DNA of 14,490 nucleotides from an uncultured Porphyromonadaceae bacterium (GCA_900555165.1 USKE01000017.1:1-14490), one strand, 5' to 3'. Shown: positions 8,401 to 14,490, counted from the stretch's first letter. Notes: a model not told the origin generated them from the letters alone. A program made the numbers and translations.

Positions 8401-9683
8401 AGCATGGCGACGGTGGTGCGTCAGGATATGGCGACATGTGGGGCCCTGAAGGACACCGCAAGAACGGTAACCTCCGCGGCATCATCAACTCGCTCGACTA
8501 TATAAAGGATCTCGGCATGAATGCCATCTGGATGACACCTATATTCGACTCCACCAACGGACAGGGTGGCGAGAAGCTTCAGGCCACCGGATATTTCTGC
8601 ACCAATTATTTCAAGATAGACCCCAAATTCGGCACGGAAGATGAATTCGATGAACTCGTCAGGAAGGCCCATGAGAAGGGCATCTATGTGATTCTCGACG
8701 GCGTGTTCGGCCATCACGGCGGTGTGAACCAGGCTTCGCCCGGCGGCAATTGGATATCCACACAAAACAACACTCCCAACGTGCGCGGCTCTGAATCGGG
8801 CAATATACAGTTCCCCGGCTCGCTTGAATACTTCAAGGAAGTTGTTCGCTACTGGATGAACCGCGGCGTCGACGGCTGGCGTCTTGACCAGTGCTATCAG
8901 GTTTATCAGGGCGGACACAACTACTGGAATGATCTCCGCAAGGAGGTGGAGGCCGTGGCGCAGGAGCGCAGGAACCGCGGCGAACAGTGGGGCACACTCG
9001 GCTATATGGTAGGCGAGGACTGGACATCTGCAGGCAGAATCACAACCACTCAGCAGGATGGCCTCAAGAGTGTGATGGACTTCGACGGCAAGGACAATCT
9101 CGTTAATCTCGGCGATGGCGTAGGTTCAATAGGTTGGTTCCTCTCAAACGACGCCGCCGCACGCGGCTATAAAGATTCCGGCGTGAATCCCACAATCTTC
9201 CTCAGCAACCATGACACCTCGCGTGTAGGCGACTTCGTCGACATCAACAGCCGGCCCCGCGAACTCATGACACGCCATGCCGCGGTGGCCGCATATTCGG
9301 GTCCGACATGCACATATTATGGTGACGAGATCGGCGACAAGAGCGGCAACGGTAACGCCGACAACAAGGCGCGCACGTCAGGACGCATCTCCGGCTTCAA
9401 TCAGAACGAGCAGATGGTGCACGACTACGTGGCCAAGGTGTTCAAGGCCCGTGCCGAAAATCCGGCTCTGTGGCGCGGCACCGTGCAGCGACAGGAAGGC
9501 ACCCAGTACGAGATTATCACCAAGACTGACAATCAGACCGGAAACAAAGTGGTGGTGATCTTCTCCGAAATTGACACCAACATATCGATTGGAGGAACGG
9601 GCGTAGACCTCATCAACGGCGGCAACGTCAGCGGCAGCGTCTACGTGAAGGCATGGGAACCCGCCTTCATCCGCATCAACTGA
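5424..9683 (+). CDS. Exported alpha-amylase with two GH13 catalytic domains
   Basis: A 1419-residue enzyme predicted to cleave alpha-1,4-glucans (starch, glycogen or maltodextrins) outside the inner membrane. The ATG at 5424 starts a signal peptide (WAAMVLLAASGVKGMA) with no lipobox. Order: cadherin-like beta-sandwich (about 27-128); GH13 domain A (134-690), with DIVLNH (D258), nucleophile D421 in FRCDTAKHVE, acid/base E467 and D531 in SSHDT; a proline-rich linker; a chitobiase-C-terminal-like Ig fold (about 708-785); a CBM26-like starch-binding module (about 793-870, with VWAWN and TWPGD); another Ig-like fold (about 882-970); and GH13 domain B (973-1419), with D1092, nucleophile D1155 in WRLDQ, acid/base E1198 in VGEDW and D1264 in SNHDT. 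Domain A closely recalls E. coli MalS (GH13_19: DTAKHVEL, IFYGDE, HWQKI). Both catalytic triads look complete. The protein has no T9SS domain, so it is probably periplasmic or exported by another route. Second gene of the operon. Confidence 0.92.
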   Translation: MTHICKLRTLWAAMVLLAASGVKGMAATDATLNRLEVKVGGVNVIPDFNPATRNYEIELGEDAASIATFSAAPASKDATVDISINGTTYSNHTLGSLQGGENVITYTVRNGGETAVYTISLKTPQVVRQDYFTWKNANIYFVLTDRFHNGDTSNDESYHRHKTAGGSDVATFHGGDIKGLTEKLDYLDDLGVNAIWITAPYEQMHGWTGGKNDAFAHYAFHGYYTLDWTYMDRNMGTIEDMRNFVTEAHRRGIRVVMDIVLNHTGYCTLDDCLDYGFGNINGTVSAGWLPSSDKFTMWGDNDVSFNADTQGKWGDWWGTWVRAFGDRPWGTSAGYVVPGGDDRTMSLAGLPDVVTERTQSVDIPAFLQRKWDREKGGDYDNYRLPNIDDWRISGKGAPADYIINWLAAWVEYFGIDGFRCDTAKHVELSRWNQLKNTCKSALEAWRRSDRADEYAKNWTNDFWMTGECFGWSHGDTGYFNQGGFDSMINFAFNGTEGGSGRTPSVDDWEYYSGFCNGVNGHEVLNYVSSHDTGLHRPGDQKNVATMLLLCPGGAQIFYGDETSRPTVDGKGDAGMATRGDFNWDAVGNDVNLHWQKIGQFRRRNPAVGAGVQSNLGSDTYGRKFSENGFSNSVIIRLNTRSGQTYTINTGDLFADGTKVMDGYNMSNTAVVSGGSVTIAASGPVLLIEEYGTFGGPTPPEPPTPPVPSKPVVTANPADGTSFTDNVTVTLSVTPATDIYYTLDGSTPSAASARYCSPLTFSQTTTLRTYAANQSGTALKSFTYTKKQGEEPDDKCFVYFVNDKNWNVKVWAWNNTENCCANDTWPGDAMTEKNGVLYWEAPKGKVPTQIIFSNNGGEKAGDNLEYVNGHTYKSDGSHSLVPYGPQKPVVSVSPDGGKVMGSGIITVTIGNEATSISGSFNNKNVTLGNGTTTLKVSDYLAENESGSFTITASNSVGTANYSSTFTRDDSQPVYTFTGDWRELSIYQIMVGSFQHGDGGASGYGDMWGPEGHRKNGNLRGIINSLDYIKDLGMNAIWMTPIFDSTNGQGGEKLQATGYFCTNYFKIDPKFGTEDEFDELVRKAHEKGIYVILDGVFGHHGGVNQASPGGNWISTQNNTPNVRGSESGNIQFPGSLEYFKEVVRYWMNRGVDGWRLDQCYQVYQGGHNYWNDLRKEVEAVAQERRNRGEQWGTLGYMVGEDWTSAGRITTTQQDGLKSVMDFDGKDNLVNLGDGVGSIGWFLSNDAAARGYKDSGVNPTIFLSNHDTSRVGDFVDINSRPRELMTRHAAVAAYSGPTCTYYGDEIGDKSGNGNADNKARTSGRISGFNQNEQMVHDYVAKVFKARAENPALWRGTVQRQEGTQYEIITKTDNQTGNKVVVIFSEIDTNISIGGTGVDLINGGNVSGSVYVKAWEPAFIRIN

Positions 9684-9745
9684 TAATATTCGTCCCTTAG
9701 GTGTAAAGAAACGAGTTTCCAATCGCCAATCGCACCCCCATACAC

Positions 9746-9782
9746 AAACGGGGCGGCTCTTTTCCAAGGGCCGCCCCGTTTT
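9746..9782 (+). terminator. Rho-independent terminator of the amylase operon
   Basis: A perfect 12-bp stem, AAACGGGGCGGC (9746-9757) with its complement at 9770-9781, encloses a 12-nt loop and ends in TTTT. It lies 62 bases after the amylase stop. The A-tract and T-tract on the two sides could make it work in both directions. Confidence 0.88.
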
Positions 9783-9862
9783 GCATTCAACGCCAGTTTC
9801 ACTACTGTCCACATTAGTGTCCACTAAAAAATCATAAGAGTTCTTTGAAATAATTGAAATTC
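9783..9862. other. Spacer between the terminator and the insertion sequence
   Basis: No gene is seen. It holds the short direct repeat TGTCCAC at 9806-9812 and 9818-9824, and the near-palindrome AATTGAAATTCAATT (9852-9866) abutting the IS, which may have been its target. Confidence 0.4.
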
Positions 9863-9866
9863 AATT

Positions 9867-9883
9867 ATTGCTGTCCGATAAAA
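9867..9883. repeat. Left terminal inverted repeat of the IS
   Basis: ATTGCTGTCCGATAAAA is the exact reverse complement of 11280-11296. This end lies beyond the 3' end of the transposase gene. Confidence 0.85.
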
Positions 9884-9907
9884 CTCAATAATATCAAAAA
9901 CGCATGG

Positions 9908-9934
9908 CTCGACCGCAGATTATCTGGTGGTCGA
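9908..9934 (-). terminator. Hairpin at the transposase stop, possible terminator
   Basis: On the minus strand CTCGACC pairs with GGTCGAG, with an inner CAGA/TCTG extension. The stem overlaps the transposase stop codon (9920-9922), and GTTTTTG follows about six bases later. It may end the transposase transcript or block read-through. Confidence 0.45.
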
Positions 9935-11186
9935 GTCTGTTTTTTCGCTTTCCAAGCCCCCTAAGTCAAAAAGTGATGTTTCTGGAGGAGCGCCTGAAGT
10001 CTCCGCAAGTATGATTTCCCAGTCTTTATCGGGATTGTTGAACAGACTGTAGAAGTCGACATAATACATGAGGTTTATTCTGACCATTGTTGCCAATCCC
10101 GAAAAGCTCCATTGGCGTTTAAGACCTTTCTGCATGACCATCAGCAACAGATTTGCTATCAGTGTCACCCATATCTGTATCTTGATAGCGTTTGCACTCT
10201 CCCCGTAGAAGTATTTCAGCGGGAAATTCTGCTTGATCTGCTTGAATAGCAGTTCAATTTCCCAGCGTTGACGGTAAATGGCGATGATTTCATCCGGATC
10301 CCAGTCCATATCGTTTGTCAGCAAGGATATGAATTTTCGTTTCTTTACATCGCAATAGGTGACTATGCGTGCTTTGTGCCGTATGATTTCACCTTTTTTT
10401 GATTACAAATTCTACGTTCTGTATTCTCACTTCCGTAAGGCCATCGGGAGTCTGATACATAGTGTCTGACAATATCGTGTATTTCAGCGATTTCTTCATT
10501 TTGGTGACATATATGACACCGCGCTCGGTAAGTTGTTGGAACTTCTCGTAGTCGATGTAGGCACGGTCCATTGCCATTATGTCGCCTTTATGAAGTGTCG
10601 CGGGGCGGAGCATGAAAGAATCGTTGGTGGCAGCCGAGGTAAACTTAATATCCGACGGCACGCCTTCATTGGCATGAATTACTGTGTGTACCTTGATTCC
10701 GCCTTTCTTTTTCCCTGTCTTAGGATGCCGTCCTACGCCCTTGAATAGCAGATTGGAGAACAATGTGATGGTGGTGGAATCAATGATGTGCAGACGTTTC
10801 ATCCATTTTGGTGTCTTGCGGCTGCGGCTGTCCGAGGAAAGAACATGGCGGTAAGTGCCGTATAAATCACGGTATATGGCCTCAAATACGGCTTCCGGAC
10901 GTCTCTTGTTGGCATCGGCCAGTGTGCTGCGCCATATTTTGAAACTGATGCCCAGAGGTGACAGCTTGCGGGTTTCAGCAAGCAGAGAGGCTATTATCTC
11001 GCGCAACGAATCGAAACGCATTATCACGGCATAGAGCATCACTGTCAGATGAACCCATACATTGAAACGCTTTATATAACGTTCTCCACCGTTTTCCTGG
11101 CTGAATTGTAGAATTTTTGACTTGTCAAGCAATTTTATCACCTGACCATAGAGCGGCTGTCCGCTAAAATGACTACTTTTACTCAT
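9920..11186 (-). pseudogene. IS4-family DDE transposase, frameshifted at a run of seven A
   Basis: Catalyses movement of the surrounding IS. The ATG at 11186 begins MSKSSHFSGQPLYGQ, typical of the DUF4372 N-terminal domain of Bacteroidota IS4-family transposases. DDE residues are D136 (HIIDSTT), D207 (AMDRAYIDY) and the Glu of YRQRWEIELLFKQIK, which fits the YREK signature of IS4. The first frame stops at 10389-10391, just after an A7 run (plus-strand T7 at 10394-10400). Removing one A joins it to the second frame, which continues as GEIIRHKARIVTYCDVKK into the YREK segment and ends at 9920. The joined product would be about 421 residues, normal for the family. Without correction the 265-residue product lacks the catalytic Glu and should be inactive. 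Transcriptional slippage on the A run could restore some full-length enzyme; a simple -1 ribosomal shift could not, because that frame stops after a few codons. Confidence 0.85.
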
Positions 11187-11227
11187 CGGTTATGTTTGTT
11201 TTTTGGCGAAACCAAAATAACCGAAAT

Positions 11228-11256
11228 GGGCTGACTCCTGCAAATGGAATCAGCCC
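11228..11256 (-). promoter_or_regulatory. Hairpin between the IS end and the transposase start
   Basis: GGGCTGA (11228-11234) pairs with TCAGCCC (11250-11256), with a further TCC/GGA pairing inside. It lies 5' of the transposase gene within the IS. In other IS elements such a stem shields the transposase start from outside transcripts; that role is inferred here. Confidence 0.4.
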
Positions 11257-11279
11257 TAATTTTGTCTTGCCTCAAAAGT

Positions 11280-11296
11280 TTTTATCGGACAGCAAT
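11280..11296. repeat. Right terminal inverted repeat of the IS
   Basis: TTTTATCGGACAGCAAT is the exact complement of the left end (9867-9883). It is on the side of the transposase 5' end. Confidence 0.85.
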
Positions 11297-11392
11297 AATT
11301 TTCAATACTTACGGTTTTTAATGCAATTTTTTTGTCAACCATTTATCAACCGAACTCAAAATTAGCCGTGTAAAGATACAAAGAATTATTGA

Positions 11393-11434
11393 AACGGCAA
11401 TCGGTTGTGTTTTGCGACACAACCGATTGCCGTT
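11393..11434 (-). terminator. 18-bp perfect hairpin, likely terminator of the minus-strand restriction operon
   Basis: AACGGCAATCGGTTGTGT (11393-11410) pairs perfectly with 11417-11434 around a 6-nt TTTGCG loop. Read on the minus strand it lies 134 bases after the stop of the 86-residue gene and is followed by TTTCAATAATTCTTT, a broken T run. The stem is long, so it could equally stabilise the mRNA 3' end. Confidence 0.6.
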
Positions 11435-11568
11435 GAGGGGCATCGAATGCCATAGACGGCCCGTAAGCATTGGTAGACCGGCAACCCTGGGGAAAAGGAA
11501 TTTCAGGCAGAGAGTAGGAGGCAGAGAGGGGGCCCGGTTCCGACGGCCGTGTCCTCCGGGGGTGGGAC
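11435..11568. other. Spacer downstream of the 86-residue gene
   Basis: GC-rich 3' region with no gene I can support on either strand. Reading frames crossing it are proline- or arginine-rich and look like antisense noise. Confidence 0.35.
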
Positions 11569-11829
11569 TTACGGGCGTTCTTCGGGGAGGATGCGGAGGT
11601 GGCCGCCGGCGTCGACGCGGTAGCGGGCCGAGGTGCCGGTGGAGAGGTTGGTGACGCGCCAGACGTAGTCTTCGATGGGGTTGTGGGTGGCGCGGCTACT
11701 TTCGTAGGCACTCTCTACGGCCTCGGTGACGTTGTGGAATCCGGAGCGCATGATGGCGCCGACTTTGTACTGGCCTTCGTATATTTCTACGCGCACGTCG
11801 TCAATAGGGTTTATTCTGTTGGTTTCCAT
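11569..11829 (-). CDS. Small protein of unknown function, 86 residues
   Basis: I do not recognise this protein. The chosen ATG at 11829 begins METNRINPIDDVRVEIYEGQ; an in-frame ATG at 11871 would add 14 mostly polar residues (LYQNNRNKSKQPN) from an AT-rich stretch that looks like leader sequence. The product has no signal peptide or membrane segment and should be cytoplasmic. Secondary structure by eye is strand (VRVEIYEG, YKVGAIM), helix (VTEAVESAYESSR), then strands (DYVWRVTNL, ARYRVD, HLRIL), a compact alpha/beta pattern with no cysteine or obvious catalytic motif. It lies 119 bases after the McrC stop on the same strand and could share its transcript or have its own promoter. A regulator or accessory protein of the restriction module is possible, but the evidence is position only. 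Confidence 0.65.
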   Translation of the reverse strand: METNRINPIDDVRVEIYEGQYKVGAIMRSGFHNVTEAVESAYESSRATHNPIEDYVWRVTNLSTGTSARYRVDAGGHLRILPEERP

Positions 11830-11948
11830 ATTCGGCTGTTTTGATTTATTCCGGTTGTTTTGATATAACAATCGGAACAGCTCAAATGTCGGTGGGGGAC
11901 GGCTGAATATCCGGTCACAGTATCATTGACATCGGCAGATACGGGCGC

Positions 11949-13670
11949 TCAGCGCAGGTGATATGGGGTCAGGCGATGGCCGTGGTCGCTGAGGATGGCG
12001 GCGTTCCCGGCGTGGCCGCGTTCGAGGGCCATGACCAGGACGCCGTCGAAATGGAACAGCTTGCCGGCGAGCTGACGGAAATTCCGCTCCACAAACGCTT
12101 TCACCCCCTCGGGCGCGTAATCCACCCGGTAAAAGCTGTAATAGCGTTCGAGCAGTCGCAGCAGGCCGTCGCGGAATGTCTTGCGCGCCAGGCGCCGGAA
12201 CGCGCTCTGCTCGGCCACGTTGCCTTTGCCGTAGAGCGCTGTCAGATACAGGAAATTGATGTCGTAGTGCGAAAGTATCAGCGTGTCGCGGTCGAAAAGC
12301 CGGTTCTCGAAATGGAATATGCGGTGTTCCAGGCGCGGCTCGCCGTGCAGGTCGACGTCATGCAGCCTCAGCGCGGGCGTGGCGTAGGAATAGGGTGCGC
12401 CCGCGCCGTCACCGGCTATCTTAGCCGAGATGAAGAAGTTCGGGCTGACTGTGTATCCCTCGGTCACGGCATCGCGGTACGGCAGATACCCCATCGAGCG
12501 TTTCTCGTCATCGGTGCCGTCGCCTAACCCGATTTCAAGCGTGCGCTGTATCACGTTGCGGGCGTAGGTGTACTGTTTGTAGACCGATTTACGGTCAATC
12601 CGCGCCCCGAGCCGGTAATATTTGCTGTCGGCGATATGATACACCAGTGCGTCGGCGCCCACAAGCGCCGGCCACCGGTATATGTGGTCGATGCGCTTGC
12701 CGTCGGCCTGCTCGCGGAATCCGGGTGGCACGCCCTCGCCGAGCAGACTGTCGACCATCGACTCGAACACGATGTCGAAATCACGGGCCACAAGCCACTC
12801 CCCCGCCAGGCGCGACGAATTCAGGCGCTCGGCACGGCTGAAGAACGCATGGCAGAGGTTCCACAGCTCAAGCGCCTTGTCGCTGAAATACTTGTATTTT
12901 ATCTGACGCAGACGTTTTGCGCCGTAACCGGCAAGATAATGGCGGAACGCGGCCGCGCCGATCGGCTCATAATGCCATTCGGTCTCGACCCTGAAACCGT
13001 ACTGCCGGCGCACATGGTCAAGAATCGAGTGGTAGATCACAAACAGCTCCTCGTCGAAGTCAATCTGTTTCCGGCGGTTAACCGGCTCGGGGTAGACGGG
13101 TCTGCGCCCCCTCATCAACGGCGTGCGCCGGGCCACCGTGCGGCGCCAGTCAACACGGTCATGCCCGCGGTGCAGGTTCCTGATCTCGAACAGCATGAAG
13201 TCGCGGTTCTCGCGGGCGAAACGTACCAGCGACAGGATGATGTCGACCAGCGTGGCGTCTTTCGTACGCGCCGTACAGCCGGCATCCACGCACTCGTGGC
13301 GACTCACAACAGTGGTGTCGTTGTTGCGGCTGAACACGCTCACGGCCCGGTAGACCCACACCGCCAGTTCATTCAGAAACCTGCGGTCGGCACCATCCAT
13401 GCCGGCGCAGTCCCTGTCGAGAAGCGCGTGCGGATGATAGCGCCCGAGCACCAGGCCGCGCCCCGCGTCATCAGTCGCCCCCTCCGTCTCGGGTGTCAGC
13501 ACTACCTTCGGGAGGAAAAACACGCAGTCGTTTATCGCCGGATTAAAGCAGTAACCCACGTACGGCACCCGGATCTCACCCTCTTTGTCGGGGAAATCCG
13601 GCATACCGGCAGGCACGACCTCACGGAGGCGCCGTCCGTCATACGGGTAGCCTTCAATCACTATTCTCAT
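11949..13670 (-). CDS. McrC-like PD-(D/E)XK nuclease subunit of a McrBC-type restriction system
   Basis: Predicted nuclease partner of the McrB-like motor; McrBC complexes cut DNA carrying modified cytosines and act as type IV restriction. The ATG at 13670 gives 573 residues starting MRIVIEGYPYDGRRL; the frame is open further upstream, but that part lies antisense to nothing useful, overlaps the McrB-like gene and has an arginine- and serine-rich, non-native composition. A nuclease core is visible at about 310-375: FESMVDSLLG, then IDHIYRW (D328), HIADSKYY (D348, K350) and KQYTYA, which fits D-X(19)-D-X-K. E. coli McrC is about 348 residues, so this protein has a large N-terminal region (about 1-290) and a longer C-terminal region (ending with FHFENRLFDRDTL, YSFYRVDY and GKLFHFDGVLVM). 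The start overlaps the end of the upstream gene by 17 bases, implying translational coupling. A LlaJI-type relative is an alternative label. Confidence 0.8.
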   Translation of the reverse strand: MRIVIEGYPYDGRRLREVVPAGMPDFPDKEGEIRVPYVGYCFNPAINDCVFFLPKVVLTPETEGATDDAGRGLVLGRYHPHALLDRDCAGMDGADRRFLNELAVWVYRAVSVFSRNNDTTVVSRHECVDAGCTARTKDATLVDIILSLVRFARENRDFMLFEIRNLHRGHDRVDWRRTVARRTPLMRGRRPVYPEPVNRRKQIDFDEELFVIYHSILDHVRRQYGFRVETEWHYEPIGAAAFRHYLAGYGAKRLRQIKYKYFSDKALELWNLCHAFFSRAERLNSSRLAGEWLVARDFDIVFESMVDSLLGEGVPPGFREQADGKRIDHIYRWPALVGADALVYHIADSKYYRLGARIDRKSVYKQYTYARNVIQRTLEIGLGDGTDDEKRSMGYLPYRDAVTEGYTVSPNFFISAKIAGDGAGAPYSYATPALRLHDVDLHGEPRLEHRIFHFENRLFDRDTLILSHYDINFLYLTALYGKGNVAEQSAFRRLARKTFRDGLLRLLERYYSFYRVDYAPEGVKAFVERNFRQLAGKLFHFDGVLVMALERGHAGNAAILSDHGHRLTPYHLR

Positions 13671-14490
13671 CAGCCGCGGCAGTGTCAGCGGGTTCAACCG
13701 GGTCGGAATCAGATACCGCAGGCCCTGCGGATGCGTCAGCCGGCACCCCGGCCACACCCAGATTGCGCATGAACGCATCAAGCAGGGCGTTGTCCACATG
13801 GCCGAATTTCGGCGTGAAATCCCTGAACGAATGGCGCGTTTTCTCGCTGCTGTCGGGGTCGCCGTCTGCGGCGAACCAGAACACCGACGACGCGTCATCG
13901 CCGAAATCCCTGTATATATCGTTCCAGAGATAGAACACCACTTTCGACACGAAATCAGCGGCGCCGATGGTGTCCCCATCCTTCGGTTTTACGAACCAGA
14001 ATCCGAGCTGTTTGTCTTCCGACTCGGTGGTGTCGAAGATGCGGCGGTTCACGCAGTCAAGGAACTCGCCCCAGTCGTAGCGGAATCGGGTGGTGGCCAC
14101 CCACCGCCTCACGGGGCACCAGTGCTCATCGACCGGCGCGGTGTCAACCGGCATGTAGACCCACTCCCAGCGGCGCTTGAAAGCCGAGTCAATCGGGAAC
14201 AGCGACTGGTCTGACGTGTTCATCGTGGCCAGGATATGCAGGTTCGGCGGCAGCAGCATCACATCGCCCGTTCCCAGGCCGGGACGTATGGCATCAAGAC
14301 TCTCCCTGACAGCGCTCAGTGCTTCGGCAAGATAGGCCGTCAGATCCCTGTCGGGGCGCACGCCATATTCCGAGAACCCGCGGTCATCGCGGTCGAGCAA
14401 CTGGAATATGTCACCGAAAATCTGCGCGCAGTTGCCACGGTTTATCTCCTCGATCACAAGATAACAGTCGCGGCGCGGAGCATCGGCGGG
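13654..14490 (-). CDS. McrB-like AAA+ NTPase, C-terminal part (N-terminus outside window)
   Basis: Motor subunit of a McrBC-type restriction system, which in E. coli uses GTP to translocate DNA and assemble with McrC. The visible 278 residues begin inside the ATPase domain: CYLVIEEINRGNCAQIFGDI is the Walker B region, followed by a long insert, then NLHILATMNTSDQSLFPIDS and FKRRWEW, which matches the McrB signature (MNTxD, then RRxF/W). The Walker A motif and the DNA-recognition domain would lie to the right of the window, so the target specificity cannot be read. The Walker B acidic pair is Glu-Glu, where the E. coli protein has Asp-Glu. The C-terminal 35 residues or so are rich in Ala, Asp and Pro and probably disordered. 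It stops at 13654, 17 bases inside the McrC-like gene. Confidence 0.82.
   Translation of the reverse strand, partial: PADAPRRDCYLVIEEINRGNCAQIFGDIFQLLDRDDRGFSEYGVRPDRDLTAYLAEALSAVRESLDAIRPGLGTGDVMLLPPNLHILATMNTSDQSLFPIDSAFKRRWEWVYMPVDTAPVDEHWCPVRRWVATTRFRYDWGEFLDCVNRRIFDTTESEDKQLGFWFVKPKDGDTIGAADFVSKVVFYLWNDIYRDFGDDASSVFWFAADGDPDSSEKTRHSFRDFTPKFGHVDNALLDAFMRNLGVAGVPADASAGPAVSDSDPVEPADTAAADENSD

Larger units (their letters stand above)
9867..11296 (-). mobile_element. IS4-family insertion sequence with DUF4372-type transposase
   Basis: About 1430 bp, bounded by 17-bp perfect inverted repeats: ATTGCTGTCCGATAAAA at 9867-9883 and its complement at 11280-11296. AATT flanks both ends (9863-9866 and 11297-11300) and is read here as a 4-bp target duplication; because AATT is self-complementary, the inverted repeats appear to extend to 21 bp, so the exact ends are uncertain by about four bases. 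One transposase gene runs on the minus strand and is frameshifted. The element is AT-richer than the genes around it and sits between two converging operons, where it breaks no visible gene. Confidence 0.88.

Noticed and set aside
11369..11381. Possible minus-strand -7 element (TATCTTTAC) downstream of the long hairpin
   Set aside because: Only five of the six fixed bases of TAnnTTTG match, no good TTTG sits at the right distance upstream, and no gene follows before the insertion sequence.
11435..11568. Possible tRNA or structured RNA in the GC-rich spacer
   Set aside because: No cloverleaf, T-loop motif or paired acceptor arms could be drawn on either strand.
11346..11711. 121-codon minus-strand frame rich in Pro, Ala, Ser and Thr
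   Set aside because: It overlaps the 86-residue gene in another frame and crosses the 18-bp hairpin; composition indicates a GC-rich shadow.
12636..13772. 378-codon open frame on the plus strand
   Set aside because: It lies wholly antisense to the McrC-like gene and the end of the McrB-like gene, whose motifs are clear. The translation is rich in His, Arg and Val with no domain pattern, as expected from GC-rich antisense shadow.
13671..13979. N-terminal extension of the McrC-like gene upstream of 13670
   Set aside because: This stretch overlaps the well-supported end of the McrB-like gene in another frame, and its translation is rich in Arg, Ser and Thr like an out-of-frame shadow. MRIVIEGYPYDG at 13670 is the better start.

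Overview
The window looks like chromosomal DNA from a gut-type Bacteroidales, with Muribaculaceae or a close relative as the best guess. Four things point there: a Bacteroidota promoter (TTTG, 20 bp, TATTTTTG), a C-terminal domain of the type IX secretion system (T9SS), GLUG repeats and MAM-like jelly-roll domains, and a DUF4372-type IS4-family transposase. Coding DNA is GC-rich, while the promoter region and the insertion sequence are clearly AT-richer. The assignment rests on reading alone; no database search was possible.

Layout, left to right. (1) Bases 1-986, plus: an exported purple-acid-phosphatase-like metallophosphoesterase whose start codon straddles the left edge. (2) Bases 987-1576: a non-coding spacer holding two nested inverted-repeat elements. 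A ~101-bp element with 27-bp perfect terminal inverted repeats is split by a 130-bp palindromic element flanked by a 10-bp direct repeat. A promoter follows. (3) Bases 1619-9683, plus: a two-gene operon, closed by a strong terminator at 9746-9782. The first gene encodes a 1258-residue T9SS surface protein with three jelly-roll domains, a PKD domain, GLUG repeats and a sorting domain. It also carries what looks like a second, truncated sorting domain in its interior. The second gene encodes a 1419-residue exported alpha-amylase with two complete GH13 catalytic domains separated by starch-binding and Ig-like modules; the first catalytic domain is MalS-like (GH13_19). (4) Bases 9867-11296: an IS4-family insertion sequence whose transposase is broken by a frameshift at a run of seven A. 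(5) Bases 11569-14490, minus: a McrBC-type (type IV) restriction module, with the C-terminal half of the McrB-like motor, an enlarged McrC-like PD-(D/E)XK nuclease, and a downstream 86-residue protein of unknown function.

How the parts fit. The amylase operon probably serves extracellular or periplasmic starch or glycogen use, with the T9SS protein displayed on the surface as an adhesin or glycan-binding partner; no SusC/SusD pair is in view. The amylase operon and the restriction module converge, and the IS sits in the neutral space between their 3' ends. The most unusual items are the nested palindromic elements, the double-GH13 enzyme, the apparent fusion in the T9SS protein, and the small gene behind McrC.
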